Below are positions 42,743 to 51,342 of a stretch of 64,000 nt of DNA, one piece after another (positions within the stretch are counted from its first letter, which is position 1; every line of letters starts with the position of its first letter). Position numbers and translations under genes: made by a program. The notes under the pieces were generated by a model. The model saw only the letters and a list, made by a program, of their open reading frames with translations, was not told the DNA's origin and did not search any database. The DNA is from Nonomuraea jabiensis (GTDB taxonomy: Bacteria > Actinomycetota > Actinomycetes > Streptosporangiales > Streptosporangiaceae): contig NZ_JACHMB010000001.1 in assembly GCF_014204795.1 (NCBI RefSeq), forward strand, positions 10,800,501-10,864,500, written 5' to 3'.

Positions 42743-44359
42743 ATGACCCGATTCCGGATCGACGGCAGGCTGTGCGACGAGAGTGCGCTTCCGCACGTCT
42801 GGAGCAGGTGTATCGGCGCCGGACGGGCGAACGAGGCACTGCGCGCGGACTGGCGAGAGCAGTTCGCCGACGTCGTCGCCGCATGCGGAATCCAGTACAT
42901 CCGCTTTCACGGCGTCTTTCACGACGACATGTTCGTGTACCGGGAGAGCTACGGCAGCGGTTTCGGCCCGAACACGCCCCTTGCCGCGCCCGTGCACACC
43001 TTCAGCTATGTGGACAAGGTGTTCGACTTCATTGTGGACTGCGGGGTCCGCCCCTTCGTCGAGCTGGGCTTCATGCCGCGCGAGCTGGCGACGCAGACGG
43101 AGACGGTGTTCTGGTGGGGCGCTCACTGCAGCCCGCCCAAGGACATGGCGCGCTGGGTCGAGCTGGTCACGAGGTCGGTCGAGCACTGGATCGACCGGTA
43201 CGGCCTCGCCGAGGTGCGGGAGTGGCGGTTCGAGGTGTGGAACGAGCCGAACCTGGTTCCCCACTTCTGGACCGGCACGAAGACCGAGTACTTCGAGCTT
43301 TACGAGCAGACCGTGAGGGCGATCAAGAAGATCGATCCCGCGTTGAAGGTGGGCGGGCCCTCGACGAGCGTCTTCGTGCCCGACGACCGCTACAAGGGCG
43401 AGGTTGAGGACCGCTCCGCGATGCACGAGACGGCCGCCGCGGCCGACGTGGACGCGCTCGACTGGCGCCCGGTATGGATCGAGGACTTCATCGCCTGGTG
43501 CGCCGAGCGCGAGCTCCCGATCGACTTCATCTCCACCCACCTGTACCCCACCGACTTCGCGTACGGCACCGACGGCGAGGCCGTGCAGATCACCCGGTAC
43601 GCCGACGCGACGTTCGACGACCTGACCCTCCTGCGCAAGCTCGTGAAGAACAGCGCGTATCCCGAGGCGGAGATCCACATCACGGAGTGGTCGACGTCGC
43701 CGTCGGCCCGCGACTTCATCCACGACACGCCGTTCGCGGCGACCTCCATCACGCGGTCGTATCTCAAGTGCGCCACCCTCGCCGACTCGATCTCGTACTG
43801 GACCTTCACGGACGTGTTCGAGGAGGGAGGCGCCGGGATGGGGCCGTTCCACGGCGGGTTCGGCCTGGTGAACGAGGGCGGCATCCACAAGCCCACGTTC
43901 CACGCGTTCACGATGCTGGAACGGCTCGGCGACCGGCTGCTCCTCGCGACGCCCGACGGGGTCGTGACCCGTGACAGCCGGACGTCGGCCGTCTCGGCGG
44001 TGTTCTTCAACTATCCCGAGGACATGGCCATGAGGGGTGTCGCCTCGGAGAACTCCTACCCGGCCGCCCGCGCGCTGGCCGAGCTGGGGCCGAGCCGCAG
44101 GATCCACCACTCGATCGGCGGACTGGAGCCGGGCGCCACGTTTCTCGTCGAGATCGTGGACTGGGAGCACGGGAACGCCGCCGAGGCCTGGTACCGGCTC
44201 GGGTCCCCCCTCAACCCGTCCCGAGCCGAGAGCGAGTACCTGCGCGGAGTCGCCGACTCGCTCCTCAGGTTCACGCTGACCGTGCCCGACAACGGCGTGC
44301 TGGACCTCGATGTCGAACTCGCGCCATGGGCCGTGATGTCGTTGCGGCAGTCGGCATGA
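42743..44359 (+). CDS. Glycoside hydrolase family 39, beta-xylosidase type, intracellular
   Basis: 538 aa without signal peptide. GH39 landmarks: IQYIRFHGVFHDDMFVYRES, acid/base Glu in FEVWNEPNLVPHFW, FISTHLYPTDFAYG, nucleophile Glu in IHITEWSTSPSARD, YWTFTDVFEEGG, and a C-terminal beta-sandwich. Last gene of the importer operon, 43 nt after the permease; it would hydrolyse imported xylo-oligosaccharides to xylose. Operon hydrolases in better-known bxl loci belong to GH3 rather than GH39. Confidence 0.92.
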   Translation: MTRFRIDGRLCDESALPHVWSRCIGAGRANEALRADWREQFADVVAACGIQYIRFHGVFHDDMFVYRESYGSGFGPNTPLAAPVHTFSYVDKVFDFIVDCGVRPFVELGFMPRELATQTETVFWWGAHCSPPKDMARWVELVTRSVEHWIDRYGLAEVREWRFEVWNEPNLVPHFWTGTKTEYFELYEQTVRAIKKIDPALKVGGPSTSVFVPDDRYKGEVEDRSAMHETAAAADVDALDWRPVWIEDFIAWCAERELPIDFISTHLYPTDFAYGTDGEAVQITRYADATFDDLTLLRKLVKNSAYPEAEIHITEWSTSPSARDFIHDTPFAATSITRSYLKCATLADSISYWTFTDVFEEGGAGMGPFHGGFGLVNEGGIHKPTFHAFTMLERLGDRLLLATPDGVVTRDSRTSAVSAVFFNYPEDMAMRGVASENSYPAARALAELGPSRRIHHSIGGLEPGATFLVEIVDWEHGNAAEAWYRLGSPLNPSRAESEYLRGVADSLLRFTLTVPDNGVLDLDVELAPWAVMSLRQSA

Positions 44360-44433
44360 CCGCGTCGCACTGAAGCACGCCCCGGTGCCGATCGGCAGCT
44401 CGCCGGCCGCCCAGGCTGACGCGGCGGCGCAGG

Positions 44434-44928
44434 TCAGGGACGCAGGGCGCGGGCGCACGCCGTGAGGCTTTCCGCCAGCGTCTTGCGCGCGGTGTCGTCG
44501 ACCTCGGCGAACATGACCGCTTCGATCTCGTCGACGGAGCGGTCGCAGCGCCGCAGGGTGGACAGGCCCTTGCGGGTGAGGCGGGCACGCAGCATCCGGC
44601 CCGCGCCGGGCTGCGGGTCCCGGCGGATCAGGCCGCGCCGTTCGAGGTCGCGGATGACGAGGCTCATCGCCTGCGGCGTGACGAAGGCGATGCGTGCCAG
44701 GTCCGCCGAGGACGGCCCGTCACGCAGCCGCAGTTCGCTGAGCGCCATGTACTCGGTGGTCGTGACGCCGTGCCGGGTGAGCGCTTCGTCCAGTCGGCTC
44801 CGGATGTAGCGCTCCAGCCGGAACACCAGATAGCTCACCCGCGGCGTCAGGGGGTCAGTCGGGCCGGCCGGGTCCGGCGGGTCGGGCGGGTCGGGCGGGT
44901 CGGCCGGGGAGATCACGCGGTCGGTCAC
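44434..44928 (-). CDS. MarR-family transcriptional regulator
   Basis: 164 aa. Winged helix about 55-125 (TTEYMALSELRLRDGPSSADLARIAFVTPQAMSLVIRDLERRGLIRRD, then wing and LTRKGLSTLRRC). Start assigned to GTG 44928; the first 25 residues are a Pro-Asp-rich repeat (PPDPPDPPDP) from a short DNA repeat and a later start is possible. Lies next to a large palindromic operator at 44976 and divergent from a decayed GH2 gene. Ligand unknown, typically a phenolic compound; ferulate-like plant phenolics would suit the locus (speculative). Confidence 0.88.
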   Translation of the reverse strand: MTDRVISPADPPDPPDPPDPAGPTDPLTPRVSYLVFRLERYIRSRLDEALTRHGVTTTEYMALSELRLRDGPSSADLARIAFVTPQAMSLVIRDLERRGLIRRDPQPGAGRMLRARLTRKGLSTLRRCDRSVDEIEAVMFAEVDDTARKTLAESLTACARALRP

Positions 44929-44957
44929 CGGGAGACGATATCGCGCGACCGCGACGA

Positions 44958-44968
44958 TGAAAGTTTCC
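44958..44968. promoter_or_regulatory. Imperfect type A site TGAAAGTTTCC
   Basis: One mismatch from the type A palindrome, between the MarR gene and the GH2 remnant; possibly the leftover operator of the former GH2 gene. Confidence 0.4.
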
Positions 44969-44975
44969 CGGCCAG

Positions 44976-45011
44976 CATGTCAAGCAGCTTGATAACAAGT
45001 TGCTTGACATG
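44976..45011. promoter_or_regulatory. MarR-type double palindromic operator
   Basis: Perfect 11-bp inverted repeat CATGTCAAGCA ... TGCTTGACATG with a 14-nt centre. Each half is itself a small palindrome: TCAAG-CAG-CTTGA (44980-44992) and CAAG-TTG-CTTG (44996-45006), typical of two MarR dimers binding side by side. It also contains TTGACA in both orientations, so binding would block promoters both ways. Confidence 0.75.
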
Positions 45012-45024
45012 CAGCGGACATGCG

Positions 45025-46122
45025 CTTTCGCTCCTGATCCCGCAGGCCAAGGACCTGACCCGGCGCCTGGTCGACCTGGTGCACGAGCTCGACCCCACCC
45101 GGCCGGCCGCGGTGGGCGGCGCCCAGCGCCGCGGCTTCGACGAACTCGGGGACGTGGCCGGCTACAACGGCGACGGGGCCTCGCTCTGCCACAAGCCGCC
45201 GTGGCCCAGCCTGGTCTCCGAGTACGGCAGCGTCATCGAGGACCGTCCCGGCACCTACGGGCCGCGCTACGCCCACGGCGTCGAGACCCCGCACGCCTGG
45301 CGGTCGGGCATCGCCCTGTGGTGCGGCATCCACCACGGCAGCATCGTGCCCGACATGGGCCGGATGGGCTTCATCGACTACTTCCGGCTCCCGCTGCGGT
45401 CCTGGTACTGGTACCGCCGCGAGCTTCGGGGCGTCGAACCGCCCCCGTGGCCGCTCCCCGGCACCGCGACCACCCTGCGGTTGAGCGCGGACCGCATGAC
45501 GATCGCCACCGACGGCACCGACGACACGCTGGTCATGGTGGAGCTGGTCGACGCGTCAGGCCGCGTCGTCGCCGACGAGCGCCCGGTCCGGATCGAGGTC
45601 GTCGAGGGCGGCGGCATCTTCCCCACCGGAACCTCGATCACGCTGTCCCCGGACAATCGCGGCCTGCTCGACGGGGTCGGCGGGATCGAGTTCCGCTCCT
45701 CCTTCGCCGGCCCCAACACGCTGCGGACCGGCGCGGACGGGCTGGCGCCGGTGGAGCTGACCATTGAGGCCGTCGGCGGGGAAGCGTGGCGTGGCCGGCC
45801 TCGCCGCCTGTCCCCCGGGCCGCCCTCGCGCTCGTTCATGCCGTCCTCCGGCGCCCCGCGCCTGCTGTCGGCCAAGAGGCCCGTCTTCAGCAGCGGCTCA
45901 CTGGCCGACCGGCCCGCGCACCTGGTCACCGACTACTCCACCGGCGAGGGCTGGATCAGCGCCACGAACCGACCGGGCGCCTGGGTCCGCGTCGACCTCG
46001 AAGGCCTGTGGCGGGTGGACACCGTCACGGTGCTTCTCGGCGGGCCGGACGCCGTGCCGTACCGGCTGGAGGTCTTCGACGGCCAGGCCGCCGAGGAGGT
46101 GGACCGAGCGGAACCACCTCTG
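45025..46122 (+). pseudogene. Remnant of a GH2-family beta-galactosidase/glycosidase gene, truncated at both ends
   Basis: Open frame without a start codon. The text begins in mid-barrel (LIPQAKDLTRRLVDLVHELDPTRPAAVGGAQRRGFDELGDVAGYN split), followed by the nucleophile-side region WPSLVSEYGSV, AWRSGIALWCGIHHGSI, Ig-like C-terminal domains (TDDTLVMVELVDASGRVVADE, IRIEVVEGGG-like) and half of an F5/8-type (CBM32-like) module (DYSTGEGWISATNRPGAWVRVDLEG) that breaks off near 46120. The N-terminal sugar-binding and half of the catalytic domain are missing. The 5' break is directly behind the MarR operator. Not a functional enzyme. Confidence 0.78.
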
Positions 46123-46244
46123 ATCACGGCCTTCGGGCTCGTCGCGGTCGCAGTACAGTCTGCAGTCAACGACTCGGCCCCGACGCTGGACACCGCAGGC
46201 CCGGGACATCTCCCTCCCGTCCTTTCCCCCGCTCAGGAGCATTT

Positions 46245-47234
46245 GTGCATCAACCGAAACCGGTCTACGCCGGCTACCTGCTCGTCTACTTCGTCGGCAG
46301 CCCCGCCGCCGACGACGAACGGATCCGGATGGCGCTCAGCCTCGGCAACGATCCGTTGCACTACCGGGAACTGAACGCCGGAAAGCCGATCCTGACCTCC
46401 GACCTCGGCACCAAGGGAGTGCGCGACCCTTTCCTGATCCGTGCCCCCGGGGGCGACTGGTTCCACCTGATCGCCACGGATCTGCGGACGTCCGGCGGCC
46501 CGGCGGAGCTCATCTGGGACCGAGCGGAGCGCACCGGCAGCAAGTCGATCGTGGTCTGGGATTCCACGGACCTGGTCAACTGGACCGGTCAGCGCCTCGT
46601 CAAGGTGTCCGGCGACACCGCGGGCAACACCTGGGCGCCGAAGGCGTGCTACGCCGAAGAACTCGGCAAGTACGTCGTCTTCTGGGCCTCGAAGCTCTAC
46701 GCCCAGGACGACCCGGATCACACCGGAACGACCTACAACCGGATGCTGTACGCCACCACCACCGACTTCCGCGAGTTCAGCGAACCCAAGATCTGGCACG
46801 ACCCAGGGCATGCGGTCATCGACTCGGCCGTGATCAAGCACAACGGCGTCTACTACCGTTACACCAAGGACGAGCGGGACCAGACGCCTTCCGTGCCCAG
46901 TGCCAAGCTCATCACCGCCGAGAAGTCCCGAGAACTGACCTCCACCACCTATGACTTCGTGGCCGACCGCATCGGCGACGGGGAGATCGACCGTGGCGAA
47001 GGCCCGGCCGTGTTCAAGTCGAACACCGAAGAGAGGTGGTACCTGTTCATCGACGAATTCGGGGGGCGCAACTACGTCCCGTTCGAGACCACCGATCTCG
47101 ACTCCGGAAAGTGGACGCCCTCGACGAGCTACCAACTGCCCCCTGGAGCCAAGCACGGCTCGGTGCTCCCCCTCACCCAGGCGGAGTACGACCGGCTGCT
47201 GCGTGCTTACGGCGGCCAAGAGAGCGAGTCCTGA
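46245..47234 (+). CDS. Glycoside hydrolase family 43 protein, no signal peptide
   Basis: 329 aa. Five-bladed propeller features with the GH43 triad: Asp in VRDPFLIRAP, Asp in HAVIDSAVIKHNGVYY, Glu in RGEGPAVFKSN. Beta-xylosidase, arabinofuranosidase or arabinanase activities are known for the family. The start is GTG 46245, with AGGAG 6 nt upstream; no Sec or Tat signal, so cytoplasmic. It follows the GH2 remnant in the same direction. It would trim imported arabino- or xylo-oligosaccharides. Confidence 0.87.
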   Translation: MHQPKPVYAGYLLVYFVGSPAADDERIRMALSLGNDPLHYRELNAGKPILTSDLGTKGVRDPFLIRAPGGDWFHLIATDLRTSGGPAELIWDRAERTGSKSIVVWDSTDLVNWTGQRLVKVSGDTAGNTWAPKACYAEELGKYVVFWASKLYAQDDPDHTGTTYNRMLYATTTDFREFSEPKIWHDPGHAVIDSAVIKHNGVYYRYTKDERDQTPSVPSAKLITAEKSRELTSTTYDFVADRIGDGEIDRGEGPAVFKSNTEERWYLFIDEFGGRNYVPFETTDLDSGKWTPSTSYQLPPGAKHGSVLPLTQAEYDRLLRAYGGQESES

Positions 47235-47480
47235 TCACGCACGATCAACCGCAGCCCTCTCCGCCCCGTTGCCACGCGCCGGTCATGGTGGCGCTGGGCT
47301 TCCGGGCGGACAAGGCGCGTTGGGCGCACCACCACAGCGGTGCACCCGAACGCGGCCGTTCATGGCGTCGTCGCGCACAGGCCACAGCGCGTTCGGTCTC
47401 GCCGTATCACGCTGTGCGGCGGCCACCAGGGCGCCGTCCCTCACAAGCCGGTGCAGGTGAAGGACGGTGTCGAAGGCGGC

Positions 47481-49052
47481 TCAGGTGCGGGTCCAGCGTT
47501 GGTTGGCGCCGCCGTTGCACGACCAGATGGTCAGCTTGGTGCCGTTGGCGGTGGCGTTGTTCGGCACGTCCAGGCACTTGTTCGCCCCGACGGCGGTGAT
47601 GGTGCCGTCGGAGTTGAAGCGCCACTTCTGGTTGTCCTGTCCGTTGCAGTCCCAGATGATGACGTTGGTACCGTCGGCGGTGCCCCGGTTGTACACATCC
47701 AGGCACTTGCCGCCGTAAACCCGCAGCTCGCCGCCCTCGGTCGCCGTCCACTGCTGGCCGGCCTGGCCGTTGCAGTCCCAGATCTGCGCCTGCGTGCCGT
47801 TCCCCTGCGGGACATCAAGGCACCGGCCCGACCCCACGCCCTTGATCGCACCTGCGGGCGGGGGTGTGACGATGCCCCCGCCGGTCACGACGTACATGGC
47901 CGCCCCGTGTCCGGGGACCGACGCGCTGATCGTCCCGGACGAGGAGGACGTCGTGTGCGCCCACAGGTCGCGCACCGAGTAGGAGGACGCGGACCCCAGC
48001 CCCAGAGCGGAGGCGGTGGTGGAGACCGTCGAGGTGGAGGTGCCCCGGTTGAGCAGGACGACCGCGACCGAGCCGTTCGACATCGGCTTGCGCCAGACCT
48101 CCAGGTTGCCGTTGTCGCTGATCTTGTGGCCCTGCCTGCCGCCCCAGTCCTGGTTGACCGCGATGACCTCGGTGTTGGTGAGGATCGTACGCGTGTCGGC
48201 GCTCATCGTACGGAGGTCGTTTCCGGCGATGAGCGGCGCGTTCAGCAGCGACCACAGGCTGAAGTGCGCGCGGCCCTCGGTCCCGGTCACCCCGCCGACG
48301 CCCACCTCCAGCATGTCCGGGTCGTTCCACCCGCCGGGGCCCGAGTACCCGTCGAGCCCGACCTGCTGGTCCAGGATGCCCATGATCGAGTTCCAGTTGG
48401 CCGCGATGTCGCCGGTGTTGCGCCAGGAGTTGCCTACCGGCATCCCCCAGGTCCACACGCTCTCCTGGCCCCAGTTGCACAGGCTGTACACGATCGGACG
48501 CCCGGTGGCGGCCAGCGCGTCCCGCATGGCCGTGTACCGCTGCTGCCCGTTCTGGCCCCGGTGGTCACCGCAGTTGTCGTACTTCAGGTAGTCGATCCCC
48601 CAGGACGCCCACAACGCCGCGTCGCGTCGCTCGTTGCCCAGGCTGGCCGGATAGCCCGCGCACGTCGTGGTTCCGGCCGAGGAGTAGATGCCGAGCTTTA
48701 GCCCCTTGGAGTGGACGTAGTCGGCCACGGCCTTGATGCCGTTGGGGAACTTCTGCGGATCCGGCACCAGGTCACCGTTGGAGTTGCGGCTCTTGGTGGA
48801 CCAGCAGTCGTCGATGTTGACGTAGGTGTAGCCTGCCGCCGCCATGCCGCTGGAGACCATGGCGTCAGCCGTCTGACGGATCAGGGAGTCGTTGACGTTG
48901 CAGCCGAAGCTGTTCCAGTCGTTCCAGCCCATCTGGGGCGTGCGGGCCAGGCCGTTGTCCAGCGCGGCGGCCGGCGACGTCGCGCCGCCGATCGCGACGA
49001 GGGAACCGGCCGCGAGTACCGCCGCCACTGCTAAGCCAAGAATTCTGCGCAT
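47481..49052 (-). CDS. Secreted alpha-galactosidase GH27 with ricin domain
   Basis: 523 aa. Sec signal (LGLAVAAVLAAGSLVAIGGATSPAAA), GH27 barrel about 35-310: ARTPQMGWNDWNSFGCNV, YTYVNIDDCWSTK, nucleophile Asp in IDYLKYDNCGD, SLCNWGQESVWTW, acid/base Asp in GGWNDPDMLEVG. C-terminal beta-sandwich about 310-390 and ricin domain about 400-523. The ricin alpha repeat is shortened (CLDVPQGNGTQ). ATG 49052 has AGAGGAA upstream. Lies 52 nt behind the CE3-like esterase gene, so probably co-transcribed. Removes alpha-galactose from galactomannan or similar side chains. Confidence 0.93.
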   Translation of the reverse strand: MRRILGLAVAAVLAAGSLVAIGGATSPAAALDNGLARTPQMGWNDWNSFGCNVNDSLIRQTADAMVSSGMAAAGYTYVNIDDCWSTKSRNSNGDLVPDPQKFPNGIKAVADYVHSKGLKLGIYSSAGTTTCAGYPASLGNERRDAALWASWGIDYLKYDNCGDHRGQNGQQRYTAMRDALAATGRPIVYSLCNWGQESVWTWGMPVGNSWRNTGDIAANWNSIMGILDQQVGLDGYSGPGGWNDPDMLEVGVGGVTGTEGRAHFSLWSLLNAPLIAGNDLRTMSADTRTILTNTEVIAVNQDWGGRQGHKISDNGNLEVWRKPMSNGSVAVVLLNRGTSTSTVSTTASALGLGSASSYSVRDLWAHTTSSSSGTISASVPGHGAAMYVVTGGGIVTPPPAGAIKGVGSGRCLDVPQGNGTQAQIWDCNGQAGQQWTATEGGELRVYGGKCLDVYNRGTADGTNVIIWDCNGQDNQKWRFNSDGTITAVGANKCLDVPNNATANGTKLTIWSCNGGANQRWTRT

Positions 49053-49104
49053 CTGATTCCTCTACCTACCGGGGGTGTCGGGGAGATCTCCGGGATGTCG
49101 TGCG

Positions 49105-50292
49105 TCAAGAGCGGGTCCAGCGCTGGTTGGCGCCGCCGCCGCAGGTCCAGATCTGGAGTTTCACGCCGTTGGCGGTGGAGTAGTTCGGGACGTCCAGGCA
49201 CTTGTTCGCCCCCACGGCGGTGATGGTGCCATCGGAGTTGAAGCGCCACTGCTGGTTGGTCTGACCGTTGCAGTCCCAGATGATGACGCTGGCGCCGTCG
49301 GCGGTGCCGGCGCCGTAAACGTCCAGACACTTGCCGCCGTAGACCCGCAGCTCACCGCTCGCGGTCGGCGTCCACTGCTGGTTGGCCTGGCCGTTGCAGT
49401 CCCAGATCTGCGCCTGCGCGCCGTTCGCCTGCGAGGCGCCGGCGACATCAAGACACCTGCCCGACCCCACACCCCTGATCGCGCCCGCACCAGGGGTGCC
49501 GCTCCCCGGCTGGCCGATGCTGCCCGATACCGATTGAAGCGCGCCGTACCAGGCGGCGGCCATCTTGTCGTAACCACCGGCGGTGGGGTGGATGCCGTCG
49601 ATCAGATCGGAGGTCGTCAGCTTGCTGTGCATGTCGACCAGGTGGACACGTTTGCCGCTGTTCACCTTGCTCTGGACGATGCCGGGGATCGCGGCGTTGA
49701 AGGTGCGGGCGGCCGACTCCTGGCCGGAGTTGGACAGCGGGATGATGGTGGCGACGAAGACGTCCGCGTCGGGCACGGCCGTGGTGATGTGGTCGATCAG
49801 CGTGGACAGCCGCTGCGGGGCACCGGCCACGTTGTAGTTCTGCAGGACGTCGTTGGTGCCGATGTGCAGCAGCACCGTGCGCGGCGTGTACGTACGCAGC
49901 CAGCCGGTGATGTTCGCGTCGATCTGGTCGATCCGCCACCCGGGATGGCCCTCATGATCGTGATCGCCCAGGTTGCCCGGCCCGTTGAACTGCGACCCGA
50001 CGAAGTCGACCGTGTAGCGGCCGGCGGCCAGGCGCTGCCATAACCCGATCCGGTACCCGCCCGGCACCTGCGTGCCCTCGGTGATCGAGTCGCCCAGGGG
50101 CATGACCCGTACCCCGCCGTTGGACTCCGCGGCGGCTACGCCCGTCCCCATCGCCGTACCCGCTATCACCAGGGCCACGGCCATCAGCGCGGCGGCGCAC
50201 CATCGTCCCCACGTACGGCCTGGAAGCGGGTCGAATCGAGTAGCAATGTTCGCGCTCATGCCCTTGCGCTCCGGCCTGCCTGTTGTGGACAC
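49105..50292 (-). CDS. Secreted SGNH/GDSL esterase (CE3-like) with ricin domain
   Basis: 395 aa. SGNH blocks: VMPLGDSITEG (Ser), GGYRIGLWQRL, VDFVGSQFNG, LLHIGTNDVLQN (Gly/Asn), LIDGIHPTAGGYDKMA (Asp-His). Ricin domain about 275-395. This resembles CE3 acetylxylan esterases. The start is GTG 50292, decided by a strong AAGGAGG 5 nt upstream, giving a Sec signal after a 25-residue basic stretch (WCAAALMAVALVIAGTAMG); upstream ATG at 50457 has no signal logic. A weaker ATG at 50259 is internal. First gene before GH27. Confidence 0.88.
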   Translation of the reverse strand: MSTTGRPERKGMSANIATRFDPLPGRTWGRWCAAALMAVALVIAGTAMGTGVAAAESNGGVRVMPLGDSITEGTQVPGGYRIGLWQRLAAGRYTVDFVGSQFNGPGNLGDHDHEGHPGWRIDQIDANITGWLRTYTPRTVLLHIGTNDVLQNYNVAGAPQRLSTLIDHITTAVPDADVFVATIIPLSNSGQESAARTFNAAIPGIVQSKVNSGKRVHLVDMHSKLTTSDLIDGIHPTAGGYDKMAAAWYGALQSVSGSIGQPGSGTPGAGAIRGVGSGRCLDVAGASQANGAQAQIWDCNGQANQQWTPTASGELRVYGGKCLDVYGAGTADGASVIIWDCNGQTNQQWRFNSDGTITAVGANKCLDVPNYSTANGVKLQIWTCGGGANQRWTRS

Positions 50293-50414
50293 GAGGACCT
50301 CCTTCGGTAAGGATCGGCGACTTGGCATCGTGCTGAGTGGTCGCCGTAACCGGCCCACGGCGGGCACGGTCGGGTGCTGTCCCTTCGGCATGCCGGCGGC
50401 GATCCCGATATCGT

Positions 50415-50428
50415 TGTTAGCGTTAACA
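50415..50428. promoter_or_regulatory. LacI-type operator-like site TGTTAGCGTTAACA (type C)
   Basis: 14-bp palindrome with one mismatch, between the promoter and start codon of the esterase gene; pairs with the type C site at 32084. Confidence 0.5.
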
Positions 50429-50595
50429 TCGCCTTGGCCAATCCGGGGCTCCTTCACACCGGCCTGCTGAGGTGGTGATGTGGCGGAGCAAACATGACGC
50501 GAGAAGATCCGTCAAGGGCCCGCTCTCTTCCGGCGCGTACCGAAGCGGCCCGATCGGAGCTGACCGGGCGCGGTCGCACTGTCACGGCGGGCGAG

Positions 50596-50614
50596 CCGAT
50601 GAAACGTTCATCGG
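50596..50614. promoter_or_regulatory. Extended type A-like palindrome CCGATGAAACGTTCATCGG
   Basis: 9-1-9 palindrome with one mismatch, or 8-3-8 perfect. Core TGAAACGTTCA differs by one base from TGAAAnTTTCA. Confidence 0.55.
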
Positions 50615-50676
50615 TGGCGGCGTGGCGTGTCCAGGACGCGCCGGCGCACCGGCCTCCTGGACACCGACCATCCAAT

Positions 50677-50715
50677 CGAACCGATTCACTAGCCGTCTCC
50701 ACACTGAGTCCGCAA
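50677..50715 (-). promoter_or_regulatory. Predicted promoter of the CE3-like esterase gene overlapping a type B site
   Basis: Minus strand TTGCGG (50715-50710), 18 nt, TAGTGA (50691-50686). The type B near-palindrome CGAACCGATTCA (50677-50688) overlaps the -10 and start site, as at 4039. Confidence 0.5.
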
Positions 50716-51039
50716 GGCGGCTGCCCCTTGCCGGAGTCAGTGGTGAACGGCAGGGGTCCACGGCGGCCTCGCCAATGCGAAGCTCCGGTAGGCGCGTGCG
50801 CAGGGCAGCAGCCCGGGCTCGGCGGCCTCGAGCGCGCGTCCAGAACGTCGCGGACCTCGGCCACCTCGCCGGCTGCTCCGGCGTGCGTGTTGGTGACCAG
50901 GCACTCCCAGCGGGCGTGCTCACCGGTGCAGCGCGCAGCCACCGGTTGCTCGAAGAAGCCGGCGACGGCGGGCGGGCCGCGGCCGTCGGCGGCCAAGGCG
51001 TCGAACACCGGCCGTGAGCGCCGCTCCAGGTAACGGCAC

Positions 51040-51259
51040 CGAGCGGCCACCTGCGGGGTGCGGGCGATGTGGTCGGTGTAGTGCGACAGCGGCTTCATCC
51101 CGACCCCGAGCACGATGTCCTGCACGACGTCCTGCACGTGGCGGCGCGGGTGTGTCCGGCGGCCAGGAACACCTCGATCTCGGCCTCGTCCACCCAGCCG
51201 CGCTGCATCACCGTCGCACCGGTCAGGCGGCGCACCGCCTCCCGTGCGAAGCGCCCGTC
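51040..51259 (-). pseudogene. Frameshifted remnant of a carboxymuconolactone decarboxylase/AhpD-like gene
   Basis: One minus-strand frame reads DGRFAREAVRRLTGATVMQRG then GWVDEAEIEVFLAAGHTRA; a shift near 51140 continues in another frame with QDVVQDIVLGVGMKPLSHYTDHIARTP. Together they match the end of CMD-family proteins (a FLAAGYTRAQVLEVVLGVG-like run followed by LSNYTNHIA). Both ends and the catalytic cysteines are gone. Confidence 0.65.
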
Positions 51260-51342
51260 GTGTCGCGCGGAAGGAACGTGTTGGTCAGAGTGAGACCGGC
51301 CCTTCCTTCCGCGCTCGGCCGCGCTGTCGCCATTCGGCTCGC

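Larger units (their letters stand above)
50293..51039. other. Long regulatory region and decayed DNA upstream of the CE3-like esterase gene
   Basis: About 750 bp. The first 420 bp hold operator-like sites of types C, A and B and a promoter (listed separately). Beyond 50720 an open minus-strand frame continues out of the carboxymuconolactone decarboxylase remnant, but it resembles no family I recognise. Confidence 0.5.

Noticed and set aside
44860..44910. Short tandem repeat GGGTCGGGC as a regulatory repeat
   Set aside because: It encodes the Pro-Asp-rich N-terminus of the MarR gene; may reflect slippage or a wrongly early start, not a separate element.
50454..51137. Minus-strand 227-codon frame as a gene
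   Set aside because: Only its first 30 or so codons look like a real (CMD) protein, frameshifted against the upstream part; the rest has no family similarity.
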